This document shows, piece by piece, positions 47,945 through 63,975 of a stretch of 64,000 bases of DNA. Origin of the DNA: Rathayibacter sp. VKM Ac-2857 (GTDB taxonomy: Bacteria; Actinomycetota; Actinomycetes; Actinomycetales; Microbacteriaceae). Under the pieces are notes generated by a model. It was given only the letters and a program-made list of their open reading frames with translations, did not search any database and had not been told where the DNA came from. Each line of letters starts with the position of its first letter. Within the stretch, counting starts at the first letter, position 1. Position numbers and translations under genes: made by a program. The stretch is from the NCBI RefSeq assembly GCF_013205025.1, contig NZ_JABMLE010000004.1:246946-310945 (forward strand), in the 5' to 3' direction.

Positions 47945-49405
47945 ATGACAACCGCAACGACCGAAAAGGCAACCAAGCAGGTCGCGATCAACGACATCGG
48001 GTCTGCTGAAGACTTTCTTGCCGCGGTCGAAAAGACTCTGAAGTTCTTCAACGACGGAGACCTCATCGAAGGCACCGTCGTGAAGATCGACCGCGACGAG
48101 GTCCTCCTCGACGTCGGTTACAAGACCGAGGGCGTCATCCCCTCGCGTGAGCTCTCCATCAAGCACGACGTCGACCCCTCCGAGGTCGTCAACGTGGGCG
48201 ACAGCGTCGAAGCCCTCGTCCTGCAGAAGGAGGACAAGGAGGGTCGCCTGATCCTCTCCAAGAAGCGCGCGCAGTACGAGCGTGCGTGGGGCGACGTCGA
48301 GAAGATCAAGGAGTCCGACGGTGTCGTCACCGGTTCGGTCATCGAGGTCGTCAAGGGCGGGCTCATCGTCGACATCGGCCTCCGCGGCTTCCTCCCGGCC
48401 TCGCTCATCGAGCTGCGCCGCGTCCGCGACCTCACGCCGTACCTCGGCCAGGAGATCGAGGCGAAGATCCTCGAGCTCGACAAGAACCGCAACAACGTGG
48501 TCCTGTCGCGTCGCGCGCTCCTCGAGCAGACGCAGTCCGAGAGCCGCACCACGTTCCTGAACAACCTGCACAAGGGTCAGGTCCGCAAGGGCGTCGTGTC
48601 CTCGATCGTCAACTTCGGTGCGTTCGTCGACCTCGGCGGCGTCGACGGTCTCGTCCACGTCTCCGAGCTCTCCTGGAAGCACATCGAGCACGCCTCCGAG
48701 GTCGTCGAGGTGGGCCAGGAGGTCACCGTCGAGATCCTCGAGGTCGACCTCGACCGCGAGCGCGTGTCGCTCTCGCTCAAGGCGACGCAGGAGGACCCGT
48801 GGCAGGTCTTCGCCCGCACCCACGCGATCGGTCAGGTCGCCCCGGGCAAGGTCACGAAGCTGGTCCCGTTCGGTGCCTTCGTCCGCGTCGCGGACGGCAT
48901 CGAGGGCCTCGTCCACATCTCCGAGCTGTCGGGCAAGCACGTCGAGCTCGCCGAGCAGGTCGTGTCGGTCGGTGAAGAGGTCTTCGTCAAGGTCATCGAC
49001 ATCGACCTCGACCGCCGTCGCATCTCGCTCTCGCTCAAGCAGGCGAACGAGAACGTCGACCCCGAGGGCACCGAGTTCGACCCGGCGCTCTACGGCATGG
49101 CCACCGAGTACGACGACCAGGGGAACTACAAGTACCCCGACGGCTTCGACCCGGAGACCAACGAGTGGCGCGAGGGCTTCGAGTCCCAGCGCGAGGCCTG
49201 GGAGCAGGAGTACGCCGCTGCTCAGGCTCGCTGGGAGGCCCACAAGGCGCAGGTCGCCAAGTCGCAGGAGGAGGCCGCCACGGTCTCCGAGGGCGTCTCG
49301 GTCGGCGGCGGCTTCACCAACACCGAGTCGGCTGCCGGCGGCGGAACCCTCGCCGACGACGAGTCGCTCGCCGCACTGCGCGAGAAGCTGTCCTCGAACA
49401 ACTGA
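47945..49405 (+). CDS. rpsA: 30S ribosomal protein S1
   Basis: mRNA-binding ribosomal protein. The 486 residues have four S1 OB-fold repeats, at about 37-106, 122-190, 210-280 and 295-365. They are marked by GTVVKIDRDEVLLDVGYKTE, GSVIEVVKGGLIVDIGLRGF, GVVSSIVNFGAFVDLGGVDG and GKVTKLVPFGAFVRVADGIE. A long acidic Gly/Ala/Glu-rich tail follows. Four domains instead of the six of E. coli S1 is normal for actinobacteria. ATG 47945 is chosen because upstream frame content overlaps DUF885 and is not S1-like. Codon use is strongly biased, consistent with high expression. Confidence 0.96.
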   Translation: MTTATTEKATKQVAINDIGSAEDFLAAVEKTLKFFNDGDLIEGTVVKIDRDEVLLDVGYKTEGVIPSRELSIKHDVDPSEVVNVGDSVEALVLQKEDKEGRLILSKKRAQYERAWGDVEKIKESDGVVTGSVIEVVKGGLIVDIGLRGFLPASLIELRRVRDLTPYLGQEIEAKILELDKNRNNVVLSRRALLEQTQSESRTTFLNNLHKGQVRKGVVSSIVNFGAFVDLGGVDGLVHVSELSWKHIEHASEVVEVGQEVTVEILEVDLDRERVSLSLKATQEDPWQVFARTHAIGQVAPGKVTKLVPFGAFVRVADGIEGLVHISELSGKHVELAEQVVSVGEEVFVKVIDIDLDRRRISLSLKQANENVDPEGTEFDPALYGMATEYDDQGNYKYPDGFDPETNEWREGFESQREAWEQEYAAAQARWEAHKAQVAKSQEEAATVSEGVSVGGGFTNTESAAGGGTLADDESLAALREKLSSNN

Positions 49406-49423
49406 TCGCTGCACCACCACGAC

Positions 49424-49455
49424 GAACGGCCGGTCCCCTCGGGGGCCGGCCGTTC
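49424..49455 (+). terminator. Transcription terminator of rpsA
   Basis: GAACGGCCGG-type left arm (49424-49438) and its complement (49441-49455), about 13 bp with one mismatch, 19 nt after the rpsA stop. Confidence 0.8.
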
Positions 49456-49484
49456 GGCGTTGCGGCAGGAGCGAGGTCTCCCTG

Positions 49485-49526
49485 CATGCTGATCGAGTAG
49501 CCCGCGCAGCGGGCGTATCGAGATCC
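49485..49526 (+). repeat. GTAG-hairpin intergenic repeat, copy 7 (forward)
   Basis: Full consensus copy, matching copy 5 over 42 bp. It pairs with reverse copy 8 after 17 bp. Confidence 0.8.
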
Positions 49527-49543
49527 AGCCCGTCTGGACGCGT

Positions 49544-49583
49544 GGGTCTCGATACGGCGCTGCGCGGCTACTCGACCAGCATG
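49544..49583 (-). repeat. GTAG-hairpin intergenic repeat, copy 8 (reverse)
   Basis: Reverse copy matching the short-stem form of copies 1 and 2. Confidence 0.8.
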
Positions 49584-49605
49584 GTCGGAGCCGCCCCGCT
49601 ACCTT

Positions 49606-49662
49606 CATGGTGATCGAGTAGCCCGCGCTGCCTTTCATGGTGATCGAGCAACCCGCGCTGCC
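49606..49662 (+). repeat. Two tandem half copies of the repeat
   Basis: CATGGTGATCGAGTAG-CCCGCGCTGCC at 49606-49632 and a variant at 49636-49662 (GAGCAA for GAGTAG). Both stop at the hairpin tip and lack the right arm. Confidence 0.7.
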
Positions 49663-49666
49663 TCTC

Positions 49667-49708
49667 CATGCTGATCGAGTAGCCCGCGAAGCGGGCGTAT
49701 CGAGATCC
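49667..49708 (+). repeat. GTAG-hairpin intergenic repeat, copy 9 (forward)
   Basis: Full copy with loop GAA instead of GCA (CCCGC-GAA-GCGGGC). Confidence 0.8.
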
Positions 49709-49737
49709 ACCCCCGCCCGGTCCGCTGCGCCGCTCGT

Positions 49738-49743
49738 TAGGCT
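49738..49743 (+). promoter_or_regulatory. -10 box of coaE, leaderless
   Basis: TAGGCT, 6 nt before GTG 49750. Confidence 0.6.
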
Positions 49744-49749
49744 TGACGG

Positions 49750-50352
49750 GTGCATCTCGCAGCCCTCACCGGAGGCATCGCCTCGGGCAAGTCCACCGTC
49801 GCCCGCCGTCTCGCCGAGCTCGGAGCCGTCGTCGTCGACGCCGACCGGCTCGCCCGCGAGGTGGTCGAGCCCGGGCAGCCGGCCCTCGCCGCGATCGTCG
49901 AGCGCTTCGGCCCCGCGACCCTCCGCGCCGACGGCACGCTCGACCGGGCGGCGCTCGGCGCGATCGTCTTCTCGGACGCGTCCGCCCGCGAGGACCTCAA
50001 CGCGATCACCCACCCCGCGGTGTCGCTCCGCTCGCAGGAACTGTTCGCCGCGGCGGCCGCCGCCGACCCGCACGCCGTCGTCGTCTACGACGTCCCACTG
50101 CTCGCCGAGTCGCGCGGGGCGGGGGAGTTCGACGAGGTGATCGTCGTCCACGCCCCGCAGCAGACGCGCGTCGAGCGCTTGATCACCCTGCGCGGCATGA
50201 CCGAGGCGGACGCCCGCGCCCGCGTCGGCGCGCAGGCGAGCGACGAGGAGCGCCTGGCCCTCGCGGACGCGGTGATCGACGCCTCCGGAACACTGGAGGA
50301 GACCCTGAGCCAGGTCGACGCCCTCTGGGAGCGGCTGCGCCGCCGCTCCTGA
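49750..50352 (+). CDS. coaE: Dephospho-CoA kinase
   Basis: Last step of coenzyme A synthesis. The 200-residue P-loop kinase has [20 protein letters not shown] at residues 4-23, [15 protein letters not shown] near 28, [34 protein letters not shown] with the acceptor-site region, and a lid-type [19 protein letters not shown]. There is no C-terminal extension, unlike mycobacterial CoaE, which carries an extra domain. The GTG start is supported by the leaderless promoter. Confidence 0.95.
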   Translation: MHLAALTGGIASGKSTVARRLAELGAVVVDADRLAREVVEPGQPALAAIVERFGPATLRADGTLDRAALGAIVFSDASAREDLNAITHPAVSLRSQELFAAAAAADPHAVVVYDVPLLAESRGAGEFDEVIVVHAPQQTRVERLITLRGMTEADARARVGAQASDEERLALADAVIDASGTLEETLSQVDALWERLRRRS

Positions 50353-50404
50353 CGGGGCCCGTTCGCCGTCGGCGGAGGGCGACGCCGATGTCGGTGGTCG
50401 CGGT

Positions 50405-50410
50405 TACGCT
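50405..50410 (+). promoter_or_regulatory. -10 box of uvrB, leaderless
   Basis: TACGCT, 6 nt before ATG 50417. No SOS box was seen in the 64-bp gap. Confidence 0.45.
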
Positions 50411-50416
50411 TCGAGC

Positions 50417-52483
<2,067 letters not shown>

Positions 52484-52602
52484 CCGAGCAGGGTCGGCCC
52501 GAGCGGGCCGGCCCGCCGGTGCGGGCGGCGTCGTCCAGCGCAAGTCGCGGAGTCCGGGATCAGCGGCCAGCGAACGCCCCGGGCGATGTCGGTGGCTCCG
52601 CA

Positions 52603-52608
52603 TACACT
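52603..52608 (+). promoter_or_regulatory. -10 box of uvrA, leaderless
   Basis: TACACT, 6 nt before GTG 52615. It sets the uvrA start downstream of the longer open frame. Confidence 0.55.
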
Positions 52609-52614
52609 TTCGAG

Positions 52615-55536
<2,922 letters not shown>

Positions 55537-55591
55537 CGCGGCTCCGCCTCGCCGGTCGTCCCCGGAGGGCCGGGGGAGCGGGGGCGCGGGC

Positions 55592-57460
55592 ATGACGCAG
55601 ACCGTCGACTTCCGACCGAAGCCGGGCGAGATCCCGACCCTTCCGGGCGTCTACCGCTTCAAGGACGCCCGGGGCCGGGTGCTCTACGTGGGCAAGGCCA
55701 AGAATCTCCGTGCCCGGCTCAGCAACTACTTCGCCCCGCTGCCGAGCCTGCACGAGCGCACCCGGCGGATGGTCACCTCGGCGTCCGGCGTCGAGTGGAC
55801 CGTCGTCGGCACCGACGTCGAGGCGCTGCAGCTCGAGTTCACCTGGATCAACGAGTTCGATCCGCCCTTCAACGTCAAGTTCCGCGACGACAAGTCCTAC
55901 CCGTACATGGCGGTGACCCTCGGCGACGAGGCGCCGCGGGTGATGGTGACCCGCAACTCCAAGATCCGCGGGGCGCGCTACTTCGGCCCGTACCCGAAGA
56001 TCTGGGCGATCCACGAGACGATCGACCTGATGATCAAGGCGTTCCCGATCAGGACCTGCAACGACTCGAATTACAAGCGGGCGATGCAGAGCGGGAAGCC
56101 GTGCTTCGCCTCGCAGATCGGCCGCTGCGGCGGGCCGTGCTCGCACCGGGTCACCTTCGCGGAGCACCGCGCGATCGTCGACCGCTTCGTCGCCTTCATG
56201 GGCAGTCACGACCGCAAGATGATCGGCGAGCTCGAGCGCGAGATGCGCGAGGCCGCCGAGGCGATGCAGTACGAGCGCGCCGGCAAGCTGCGCGACCAGG
56301 CCGCCGCGCTCGACGCGGTCCTCGCGAAGAGCGCCGTCGTGCTGAAGGACAACGTCGACGTCGACCTCTACGCGATCGTGCACGACGAGCTCGCCGCCTC
56401 CGTGCAGCAGTTCCGGGTGCGCGGCGGCCGGATCCGCGGCGAGCGCGGCTGGGTCGTCGACAAGGAGCTCGACATGAGCACCGCCGAGCTCGTCGACACC
56501 GCACTGCAGGCGGCCTACGAGGGCGGCGACATCCCGCCGCGCGAGGTCGTCGTGCCCGAGCTGCCGGAGGACTCCGAGGCGCTCGAGGAGTGGCTGGGCT
56601 CCCTCCGCGGGGCCAACGTGCGGCTGCGCGCGGCGCAGCGCGGAGACAAGGCGGCCCTGCTCGAGACCGCGACGCAGAACGCCAAGCACTCGCTGATGCT
56701 CTACAAGACCCGGCGCTCCGCGGACTTCACCGCGCGCACGCAGGCCCTGGAGGACATCCGCGACGCGCTCGGCATGGCCGAGGCGCCGCTGCGGATGGAG
56801 TGCTACGACGTCTCGCACCTCAGCGGCACCAACATCGTCGCCTCGATGGTCGTCTTCGAGGACGGCCTGGTGCGCAAGGACCAGTACCGCCGCTTCAGCA
56901 TCGCCGAATCGACCGACGACACCGAGTCGCTGCACCAGGTGCTGACCCGCCGGCTCGCCTACCTGAAGGAGCCGGCCGAGCCCGCGGAGGTGGATCCCGA
57001 GACGGGGGAGGCCAAGCGGCGCAAGTTCTCCTACCCGCCGAACCTCCTGATCGTCGACGGCGGGCAGCCCCAGGTCGCGGCCGCCCAGCGCGCGCTGGAC
57101 GAGTCGGGGGTCACCGGGATCACGCTCTGCGGGATCGCGAAGCGGCTGGAGGAGATCTGGCTGCCGGACTCCGACTTCCCGGTGATCCTGCCGCGCAACA
57201 GCGACGCGCTCTTCCTGTTCCAGCGGATCCGGGACGAGGCGCACCGCTTCGCGATCACCCATCAGCGCCAGCGCCGCAAGCGCGACATCTCGTCGCAGCT
57301 GGCCGAGATCCCGGGGCTCGGCGGGACGCGGGTGCGCGACCTGCTCAAGCACTTCGGCTCGGTCACCCGGCTGCGCGAGGCGAGCGACGCCGAGATCGCC
57401 GAGGTCAAGGGCATCGGGCCGACGCTCGCTGCCGCGATCCACGGGCACCTGCACCCCTGA
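55592..57460 (+). CDS. uvrC: Excinuclease ABC subunit UvrC
   Basis: Makes both incisions around lesions. The 622-residue protein has the N-terminal GIY-YIG nuclease domain ([20 protein letters not shown], residues ~14-33), the UVR motif (~205-240, [20 protein letters not shown]) that binds UvrB, the RNase H-like 5' nuclease domain with [20 protein letters not shown] near 405, and a tandem helix-hairpin-helix at the C terminus ([31 protein letters not shown]). ATG 55592 has purine-rich GGGGGAG upstream. It ends just before a repeat cluster. Confidence 0.96.
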   Translation: MTQTVDFRPKPGEIPTLPGVYRFKDARGRVLYVGKAKNLRARLSNYFAPLPSLHERTRRMVTSASGVEWTVVGTDVEALQLEFTWINEFDPPFNVKFRDDKSYPYMAVTLGDEAPRVMVTRNSKIRGARYFGPYPKIWAIHETIDLMIKAFPIRTCNDSNYKRAMQSGKPCFASQIGRCGGPCSHRVTFAEHRAIVDRFVAFMGSHDRKMIGELEREMREAAEAMQYERAGKLRDQAAALDAVLAKSAVVLKDNVDVDLYAIVHDELAASVQQFRVRGGRIRGERGWVVDKELDMSTAELVDTALQAAYEGGDIPPREVVVPELPEDSEALEEWLGSLRGANVRLRAAQRGDKAALLETATQNAKHSLMLYKTRRSADFTARTQALEDIRDALGMAEAPLRMECYDVSHLSGTNIVASMVVFEDGLVRKDQYRRFSIAESTDDTESLHQVLTRRLAYLKEPAEPAEVDPETGEAKRRKFSYPPNLLIVDGGQPQVAAAQRALDESGVTGITLCGIAKRLEEIWLPDSDFPVILPRNSDALFLFQRIRDEAHRFAITHQRQRRKRDISSQLAEIPGLGGTRVRDLLKHFGSVTRLREASDAEIAEVKGIGPTLAAAIHGHLHP

Positions 57461-57483
57461 GGCGCGGCGGTCCTGCGGTGGGC

Positions 57484-57523
57484 GGGTCTCGATACGCCCC
57501 TCCGGGGCTACTCGACCAGCATG
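57484..57523 (-). repeat. GTAG-hairpin intergenic repeat, copy 10 (reverse)
   Basis: Reverse copy, stem variant CCCCTCCGGGG. It starts 23 bp after uvrC. Together with copy 11 it forms a large inverted repeat whose arms extend through ATGAAGCG/CGCTTCAT. Confidence 0.8.
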
Positions 57524-57554
57524 AAGCGGCTACTCCACGACCGTATGGTCGCTT

Positions 57555-57596
57555 CATGCTGATCGAGTAGCCCGTGCAGCGGGCGTATCGAGATCC
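57555..57596 (+). repeat. GTAG-hairpin intergenic repeat, copy 11 (forward)
   Basis: Full copy with CCCGTGCAGCGGGC in the stem. Confidence 0.8.
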
Positions 57597-57618
57597 CACG
57601 TCCGGCAGACGTCGCGTT

Positions 57619-57660
57619 CATGCCCATCGAGTAGCCCGCGCAGCGGGCGCATCGAGATCC
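57619..57660 (+). repeat. GTAG-hairpin intergenic repeat, copy 12 (forward)
   Basis: Full copy with CATGCCCATCGAGTAG at the left end and GCATCGAG on the right. Confidence 0.8.
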
Positions 57661-57695
57661 ACCTTCCGCCGGGTGCTCCGCCCAGGGGCACACCC

Positions 57696-57701
57696 TAGGC
57701 T
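57696..57701 (+). promoter_or_regulatory. -10 box of rapZ
   Basis: TAGGCT, giving a leader of about 50 nt containing GGAGG-type purine runs. Confidence 0.5.
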
Positions 57702-57756
57702 GGAGGCCCGCCCTCCCCGAAGGAGGGTCCGCGACCCACACGAGCACGGAGACCCC

Positions 57757-58632
57757 ATGAGCACCGAGAGCGAGCAGCAGAACGTGCTGATCGTCACCGG
57801 GATGTCCGGAGCCGGACGATCCACCGCCGCCAACGCGCTGGAGGACCTCGGCTGGTACGTGGTCGACAACCTTCCGCCGCAGATGCTGCGCCCGCTGGTC
57901 GATCTCGCCCAGCGCGCAGGCGACACCGTGCCCAAGGTCGCGGCGGTGGTCGACGTCCGCGGGCGCGACTTCTTCGCCGACCTCGGCGAGATCGTGCGCG
58001 AGCTGCGCGTCGGCGTCGACCTGCGCGTGGTCTTCCTCGAGGCCACCGACGCCGCCCTCGTCCGCCGCTTCGAGCAGGTCCGCCGCCCGCACCCGCTGCA
58101 GGGGCGCGGCACCCTCCTCGACGGCATCTCCGCCGAGCGGACGCGACTGGCGCAGCTGCGCGAGTCGGCCGACATCGTGATCGACACCTCGGACCTCAAT
58201 CCGCACCAGCTCGCGACCACGATCACCGAGCGCTTCGCCGAGGCCGGCCGTGCCGGACTGCAGATCACCGTGATGAGCTTCGGCTTCAAGTACGGCCTGC
58301 CGACGGACGCCGACATGGTCGCCGACGCGCGCTTCCTGCCCAACCCGTACTGGATCCCGGAGCTGCGGCCGCACACCGGTCTCGACGAAGAAGTGAGAGA
58401 CTACGTGCTGGCCCAGCAGGGCGCGGAGGAGTTCATCGACTCCTACTCGCGTGCCCTCCGGCCGGTGCTCGACGGCTACCAGCGCGAGAACAAGCGCCAC
58501 GCGACCATCGCCATCGGCTGCACCGGCGGCAAGCACCGCTCGGTCGCCGTCGCCGGCCGCATCGCGGCCCGACTGGCCGAGCTGCCGGGTGTCGCCGTCA
58601 ACGTGGCGCACCGCGACCTCGGCCGAGAATGA
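57757..58632 (+). CDS. rapZ: RNase adapter protein RapZ family (P-loop nucleotide-binding)
   Basis: 291-residue P-loop protein of the RapZ/YvcJ family. In E. coli RapZ controls GlmZ sRNA decay; its role in actinobacteria, where it neighbours whiA, is less clear. Walker A is [20 protein letters not shown] (~13-32) with the Arg variant common in actinobacteria. [31 protein letters not shown] and the C-terminal [20 protein letters not shown] and [14 protein letters not shown] are diagnostic. It is followed by whiA after 46 bp, with no yvcK between them. Confidence 0.94.
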   Translation: MSTESEQQNVLIVTGMSGAGRSTAANALEDLGWYVVDNLPPQMLRPLVDLAQRAGDTVPKVAAVVDVRGRDFFADLGEIVRELRVGVDLRVVFLEATDAALVRRFEQVRRPHPLQGRGTLLDGISAERTRLAQLRESADIVIDTSDLNPHQLATTITERFAEAGRAGLQITVMSFGFKYGLPTDADMVADARFLPNPYWIPELRPHTGLDEEVRDYVLAQQGAEEFIDSYSRALRPVLDGYQRENKRHATIAIGCTGGKHRSVAVAGRIAARLAELPGVAVNVAHRDLGRE

Positions 58633-58678
58633 TCCCCGCGCGCTCCGCCGCGCACCCGACGTAAGGAAAGAAGACTCC

Positions 58679-59659
58679 GTGGCCCTCACTGCAGATGTCA
58701 AGGGCGAACTGGTCGCGATCGTCTCGCGCAAGAACACCGTCCGTGCCGCTGAACTGGCGACCATCCTCCGCTTCTCCGGGGGACTGCACATCATCTCGAA
58801 CCGCCTCGCGGTCGAGGTCGAGCTCGACTCGGCACCGCTGGCCACCCGCGTCCGCCGCGACCTCGCCGAGCTCTACGGCGTCCGCAGCGAGGGCAGCATC
58901 GTCTCGGCCGGCGGCTCGCGCCGCACGACCAGCTGGCTCGTGCGCGTGGTGGAGGGCGGCGACACGCTCGCCCGCCAGACCGGCCTGCTCGACCAGCGCG
59001 GTCGTCCCGTCCGCGGCCTGCCGAACCGGCTGACCACGGGCACCCGCGAGGAGCTCGCCGCCGTCTGGCGCGGCGCCTTCCTCGCGCAGGGCTCGCTCAC
59101 CGACCCCGGCCGCTCGGCCGCGCTCGAGGTGATCTGCCCCGGCAACGAGGCGGCGATGGCGATCGTCGGAGCGGCCGGGCGCCTCGGCGTCCAGGCCAAG
59201 TCGCGCGAGGTGCGCGGCGTGCACCGCGTGGTCGTCCGCGACGGCGAGAGCATCAGCGCGATGCTCACCCTGATGGGCGCGACCTCCACCGTCGCGAGCT
59301 GGGAGGAGCTGCGCCAGCGCCGTGAGGTGCGGGCCACCGCCAACCGCCTGGTCAACTTCGACGACGCCAACCTCCGCCGCTCCGCGCAGGCCGCCGTCGC
59401 CGCCTGCTCGCGGGTCGAGCGCGCGATGGAGATCCTCGGCGAGGACATCCCCGAGCACCTCCGCTACGCCGGCCGGCTCCGGCTCGCGCACCGCGACGCC
59501 AGCCTCGACGAGCTCGGCCACCACGCGGACCCGCCGATGACGAAGGACGCGGTCGCCGGCCGCATCCGCCGCCTCCTCGCGATGGCCGACAAGCGCGCCA
59601 CCGACCTCGACATCCCCGGCACCGACGCGAACCTTCCCGCCGAGCTCCAGGACCTCTGA
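58679..59659 (+). CDS. whiA: DNA-binding protein WhiA
   Basis: Sporulation/cell-division regulator in Streptomyces, conserved in non-sporulating Gram-positives. The 326-residue product has the LAGLIDADG-like N-terminal domain ([20 protein letters not shown] and [20 protein letters not shown]) and a C-terminal helix-turn-helix (~225-300, [20 protein letters not shown] with RIRRLLAMA). GTG 58679 follows AAGGAAAGAAG. It forms a short operon with rapZ. Confidence 0.95.
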   Translation: MALTADVKGELVAIVSRKNTVRAAELATILRFSGGLHIISNRLAVEVELDSAPLATRVRRDLAELYGVRSEGSIVSAGGSRRTTSWLVRVVEGGDTLARQTGLLDQRGRPVRGLPNRLTTGTREELAAVWRGAFLAQGSLTDPGRSAALEVICPGNEAAMAIVGAAGRLGVQAKSREVRGVHRVVVRDGESISAMLTLMGATSTVASWEELRQRREVRATANRLVNFDDANLRRSAQAAVAACSRVERAMEILGEDIPEHLRYAGRLRLAHRDASLDELGHHADPPMTKDAVAGRIRRLLAMADKRATDLDIPGTDANLPAELQDL

Positions 59660-59753
59660 GCCCCGGCGAGCCGACGGGCCGTCGGGCGCGCGAACGCTGA
59701 GTGTCTCCTGGTTGAACGGAGGAAACGCTCCGAGTGCGGAGGGCGGCTCTCAC

Positions 59754-59759
59754 TAGACT
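59754..59759 (+). promoter_or_regulatory. -10 box of sodA
   Basis: TAGACT in the 205-bp whiA-sodA gap; leader of about 100 nt. I see no clear -35 or operator. Confidence 0.5.
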
Positions 59760-59864
59760 GGAAAGGTCGCTCAGGACACCCCGGCACACCCTCCCGCCCC
59801 GCGGTGAGGGGCCGTGAGACCCGGCGGATCACTGAGGTCGACGACCACGAACAGGAGATCGCAC

Positions 59865-61599
<1,735 letters not shown>

Positions 61600-61625
61600 G
61601 TCACGACTCCGTGACGAGTGACACC

Positions 61626-62840
61626 GTGACGCTCCGCACTCTGGACTCACTGGGCTCCCTCGCCGGCACGCGCGTCGTCGTCCGCTGCGATCTGAACGTC
61701 CCCCTGAAGGACGGAACGATCACGGACGACGGCCGCGTGCGCGCGTCGGTGCCCACGCTCCAGCGGCTCGTCGCCGAGGGTGCCCGAGTCGTGGTCGTGA
61801 GCCACCTCGGGCGCCCCGACGGCGCCCCCGACTCGAAGTACAGCCTCGCGCCCGTCGCGAAGCGCCTCGGCGAGCTCCTGGACGCCCCCGTCTCGTTCGC
61901 CGAGGACACGGTCGGCGACTCCGCCTCCGCCGCGGTCGACGCCCTCGAGGACGGCCAGGTCGTCGTGCTCGAGAACCTCCGCTTCAACCCGGGGGAGACC
62001 AGCAAGGACGCGGACGAGCGCCGCGCCTTCGCCGAGAAGCTCGCCGCCTTCGGCGACGCCTTCGTCTCGGACGGCTTCGGCGTCGTGCACCGCAAGCAGG
62101 CGAGCGTCTACGAGCTCGCCCAGCTGCTGCCCAGTGCCGCCGGAACGCTGATCGCCGCCGAGCTCGAGGTCCTGGACCGCCTGACCGAGAAGCCGGAGCG
62201 CCCGTACACGGTCGTCCTCGGTGGCTCGAAGGTCTCGGACAAGCTCGGCGTGATCGAGCACCTGCTGCCGCGGGTCGACTCGATCCTCATCGGCGGCGGC
62301 ATGCTCTTCACCTTCCTCAAGGCCCAGGGCCACGAGGTCGGCAAGAGCCTGCTCGAGGCCGATCAGATCGATACCGTCCTCGGCTACCTCGCGAAGGCGA
62401 ACGAGCTCGGGGTCGAGATCGTCGTCCCCACGGACGTCGTCGTCGCCTCGAAGTTCGGAGCGGACGCCGAGTACGTGACGGCACCCGCCGACGCGATCGA
62501 GGACACCGCGTTCGGCGCGGACGGCCTCGGTCTCGACATCGGACCGGACACCGCGAAGCGGTTCGCCGAGGTCGTCTCAGCCTCGAAGACCGTGTTCTGG
62601 AACGGCCCGATGGGCGTCTTCGAGCTCGAGCCGTTCGCGGCCGGCACGAAGGCCGTCGCCCAGGCCCTCACCGAGGTCGACGGACTCAGCGTCGTCGGCG
62701 GCGGCGACTCGGCCGCCGCGGTGCGCGCCCTCGGCTTCGAGGACGGGCAGTTCGGCCACATCTCGACGGGAGGCGGAGCCAGCCTCGAATTCCTCGAGGG
62801 GAAGCGCCTCCCCGGACTGGAGGTCCTCGGATGGCAGTGA
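61626..62840 (+). CDS. pgk: Phosphoglycerate kinase
   Basis: Makes ATP from 1,3-bisphosphoglycerate. The 404 residues show [70 protein letters not shown], and the nucleotide motif [15 protein letters not shown] near 355. GTG 61626 is preferred over GTG 61611 because it places LRTLDSLG at the usual position, though neither has a strong Shine-Dalgarno sequence. Coupling from gap is likely. Confidence 0.95.
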   Translation: MTLRTLDSLGSLAGTRVVVRCDLNVPLKDGTITDDGRVRASVPTLQRLVAEGARVVVVSHLGRPDGAPDSKYSLAPVAKRLGELLDAPVSFAEDTVGDSASAAVDALEDGQVVVLENLRFNPGETSKDADERRAFAEKLAAFGDAFVSDGFGVVHRKQASVYELAQLLPSAAGTLIAAELEVLDRLTEKPERPYTVVLGGSKVSDKLGVIEHLLPRVDSILIGGGMLFTFLKAQGHEVGKSLLEADQIDTVLGYLAKANELGVEIVVPTDVVVASKFGADAEYVTAPADAIEDTAFGADGLGLDIGPDTAKRFAEVVSASKTVFWNGPMGVFELEPFAAGTKAVAQALTEVDGLSVVGGGDSAAAVRALGFEDGQFGHISTGGGASLEFLEGKRLPGLEVLGWQ

Positions 62841-63622
62841 CATCCCGCACCCCGCTCATCGCCGGCAACTGGAAGATGAACCTGGACCACCTCCAGGCCA
62901 TCGCCTTCGTCCAGAAGCTCGCGTGGAGCCTCAAGGACGCCGACCACGACTTCGACGGCGTCGAGGTCGCGGTGTTCCCGCCGTTCACCGATCTGCGCCC
63001 CGTGCAGATCCTCGTCGACTCCGACAAGCTGCCGCTCAAGTACGGCGCGCAGGACCTGTCGAAGTTCGACAGCGGGGCCTACACCGGTGAGATCTCCGGC
63101 CAGTTCCTCAAGCAGCTCGACTGCGACTACGTCATCGTCGGCCACTCCGAGCGGCGCACGCTGCACGGCGAGACCGACGCGGACATCGCTGCGAAGACGG
63201 CCGCGGCCGTCAAGCACGGCGTCCCGCCGATCGTCTGCGTCGGCGAGACCGCCGAGGACCTCGAGAAGCACGGCCCGTCCGCGGTGCCCGTCGCGCAGCT
63301 GAAGGAGGCCCTCACCGGCCTGCCCTCGGACGCCGACCTCGTCATCGCCTACGAGCCCGTCTGGGCCATCGGCTCCGGCCAGGCCGCCACCCCCGAGCAG
63401 GCCCAGCAGGTCTGCAAGGCCCTCCGCGACGTCGTCGCCGACATCCTCGGCGCCGACACCGCGGCGAAGACGCGCATCCTCTACGGCGGCTCCGTCAAGT
63501 CCGGCAACATCGCCGGCTTCATGCGCGAGCCCGACGTCGACGGCGCCCTCGTCGGAGGCGCCAGCCTCCAGGTCGAGGAGTTCGCGGCCATCGCGCGTTT
63601 CCGGAACCACGTGGGCGTCTGA
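62831..63622 (+). CDS. tpiA: Triosephosphate isomerase
   Basis: Interconverts DHAP and glyceraldehyde-3-phosphate. The 263-residue barrel has [20 protein letters not shown], the catalytic His in [15 protein letters not shown] near 103, the catalytic Glu in [20 protein letters not shown] near 175 and [14 protein letters not shown] near 215. ATG 62831 overlaps pgk by 10 bp. It ends the operon at a strong hairpin. Confidence 0.97.
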   Translation: MAVTSRTPLIAGNWKMNLDHLQAIAFVQKLAWSLKDADHDFDGVEVAVFPPFTDLRPVQILVDSDKLPLKYGAQDLSKFDSGAYTGEISGQFLKQLDCDYVIVGHSERRTLHGETDADIAAKTAAAVKHGVPPIVCVGETAEDLEKHGPSAVPVAQLKEALTGLPSDADLVIAYEPVWAIGSGQAATPEQAQQVCKALRDVVADILGADTAAKTRILYGGSVKSGNIAGFMREPDVDGALVGGASLQVEEFAAIARFRNHVGV

Positions 63623-63634
63623 CGCTCTGAGTCT

Positions 63635-63670
63635 CTGAAGGGGTGGGTCCACGCGGGCCCACCCCTTCAG
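63635..63670 (+). terminator. Transcription terminator of gap-pgk-tpiA
   Basis: 16-nt arms at 63635-63650 and 63655-63670 with loop ACGC (15 of 16 pairs), starting 13 nt after the tpiA stop and followed by TGTTT. Confidence 0.85.
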
Positions 63671-63727
63671 TGTTTCCGCGTCTCGCCATCCCGCTCACCG
63701 TGCACTGGCGCAGCGTTGCTCAGCCGC

Positions 63728-63865
63728 CTGCTGGTGGGGGGCCTCGCGCTGGCGCGGGCGGAGGGAGTGGTCTCGTCGCGGCGACAGGCTCGGGTCTGGC
63801 GGGCGCTCCGCAGGAGCGCGGGAAGGCGCCGCGACGAGACCACTCCCTCCGCCCCTCACCAGCAG
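63728..63865. repeat. Long inverted repeat between tpiA and secG
   Basis: Perfect 28-bp arms at 63756-63783 and 63827-63854, an outer 9-bp match CTGCTGGTG (63728-63736) with CACCAGCAG (63857-63865), and an inner 7-bp hairpin GCGCTCC/GGAGCGC around 63803-63819. It is unrelated in sequence to the GTAG repeats. It could extrude as a cruciform or act as a terminator/insulator. Confidence 0.8.
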
Positions 63866-63928
63866 TCCCGCGTATACAGCGGACAGAACACAGGGCGTCG
63901 CGATTCCCCGGGGGTTCGCAGGCGCCGT

Positions 63929-63934
63929 TATACT
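63929..63934 (+). promoter_or_regulatory. -10 box of secG
   Basis: TATACT, close to the -10 consensus, about 41 nt before GTG 63976. A weak TTCCCC at 63904 could be the -35 with 19-nt spacing. Confidence 0.55.
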
Positions 63935-63975
63935 CGTCGAGGCGTGCAACGCGCCAGAACTTCGAAAGGTACCGC

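Larger units (their letters stand above)
49406..49749. other. Non-coding gap rpsA-coaE with a repeat cluster
   Basis: 344 bp: the rpsA terminator, an inverted pair of repeat copies, two half copies in tandem, a further full copy and the coaE promoter. No gene is seen. Confidence 0.75.
63623..63975. other. Non-coding gap tpiA-secG
   Basis: 353 bp: the tpiA terminator, a 138-bp region with a long inverted repeat (63728-63865), and the secG promoter and leader. Short open frames across it look spurious. Confidence 0.7.

Noticed and set aside
47742-47945. 67-codon frame in the rpsA leader as a leader peptide gene
   Set aside because: The start lies upstream of or at the predicted transcription start, there is no Shine-Dalgarno sequence, and the composition is Arg/Pro/Thr-rich.
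52519-52614. Longer uvrA starting at 52519
   Set aside because: The extra ~32 residues are not UvrA-like, and the TACACT box would then lie within the coding sequence. GTG 52615 is 6 nt from it.
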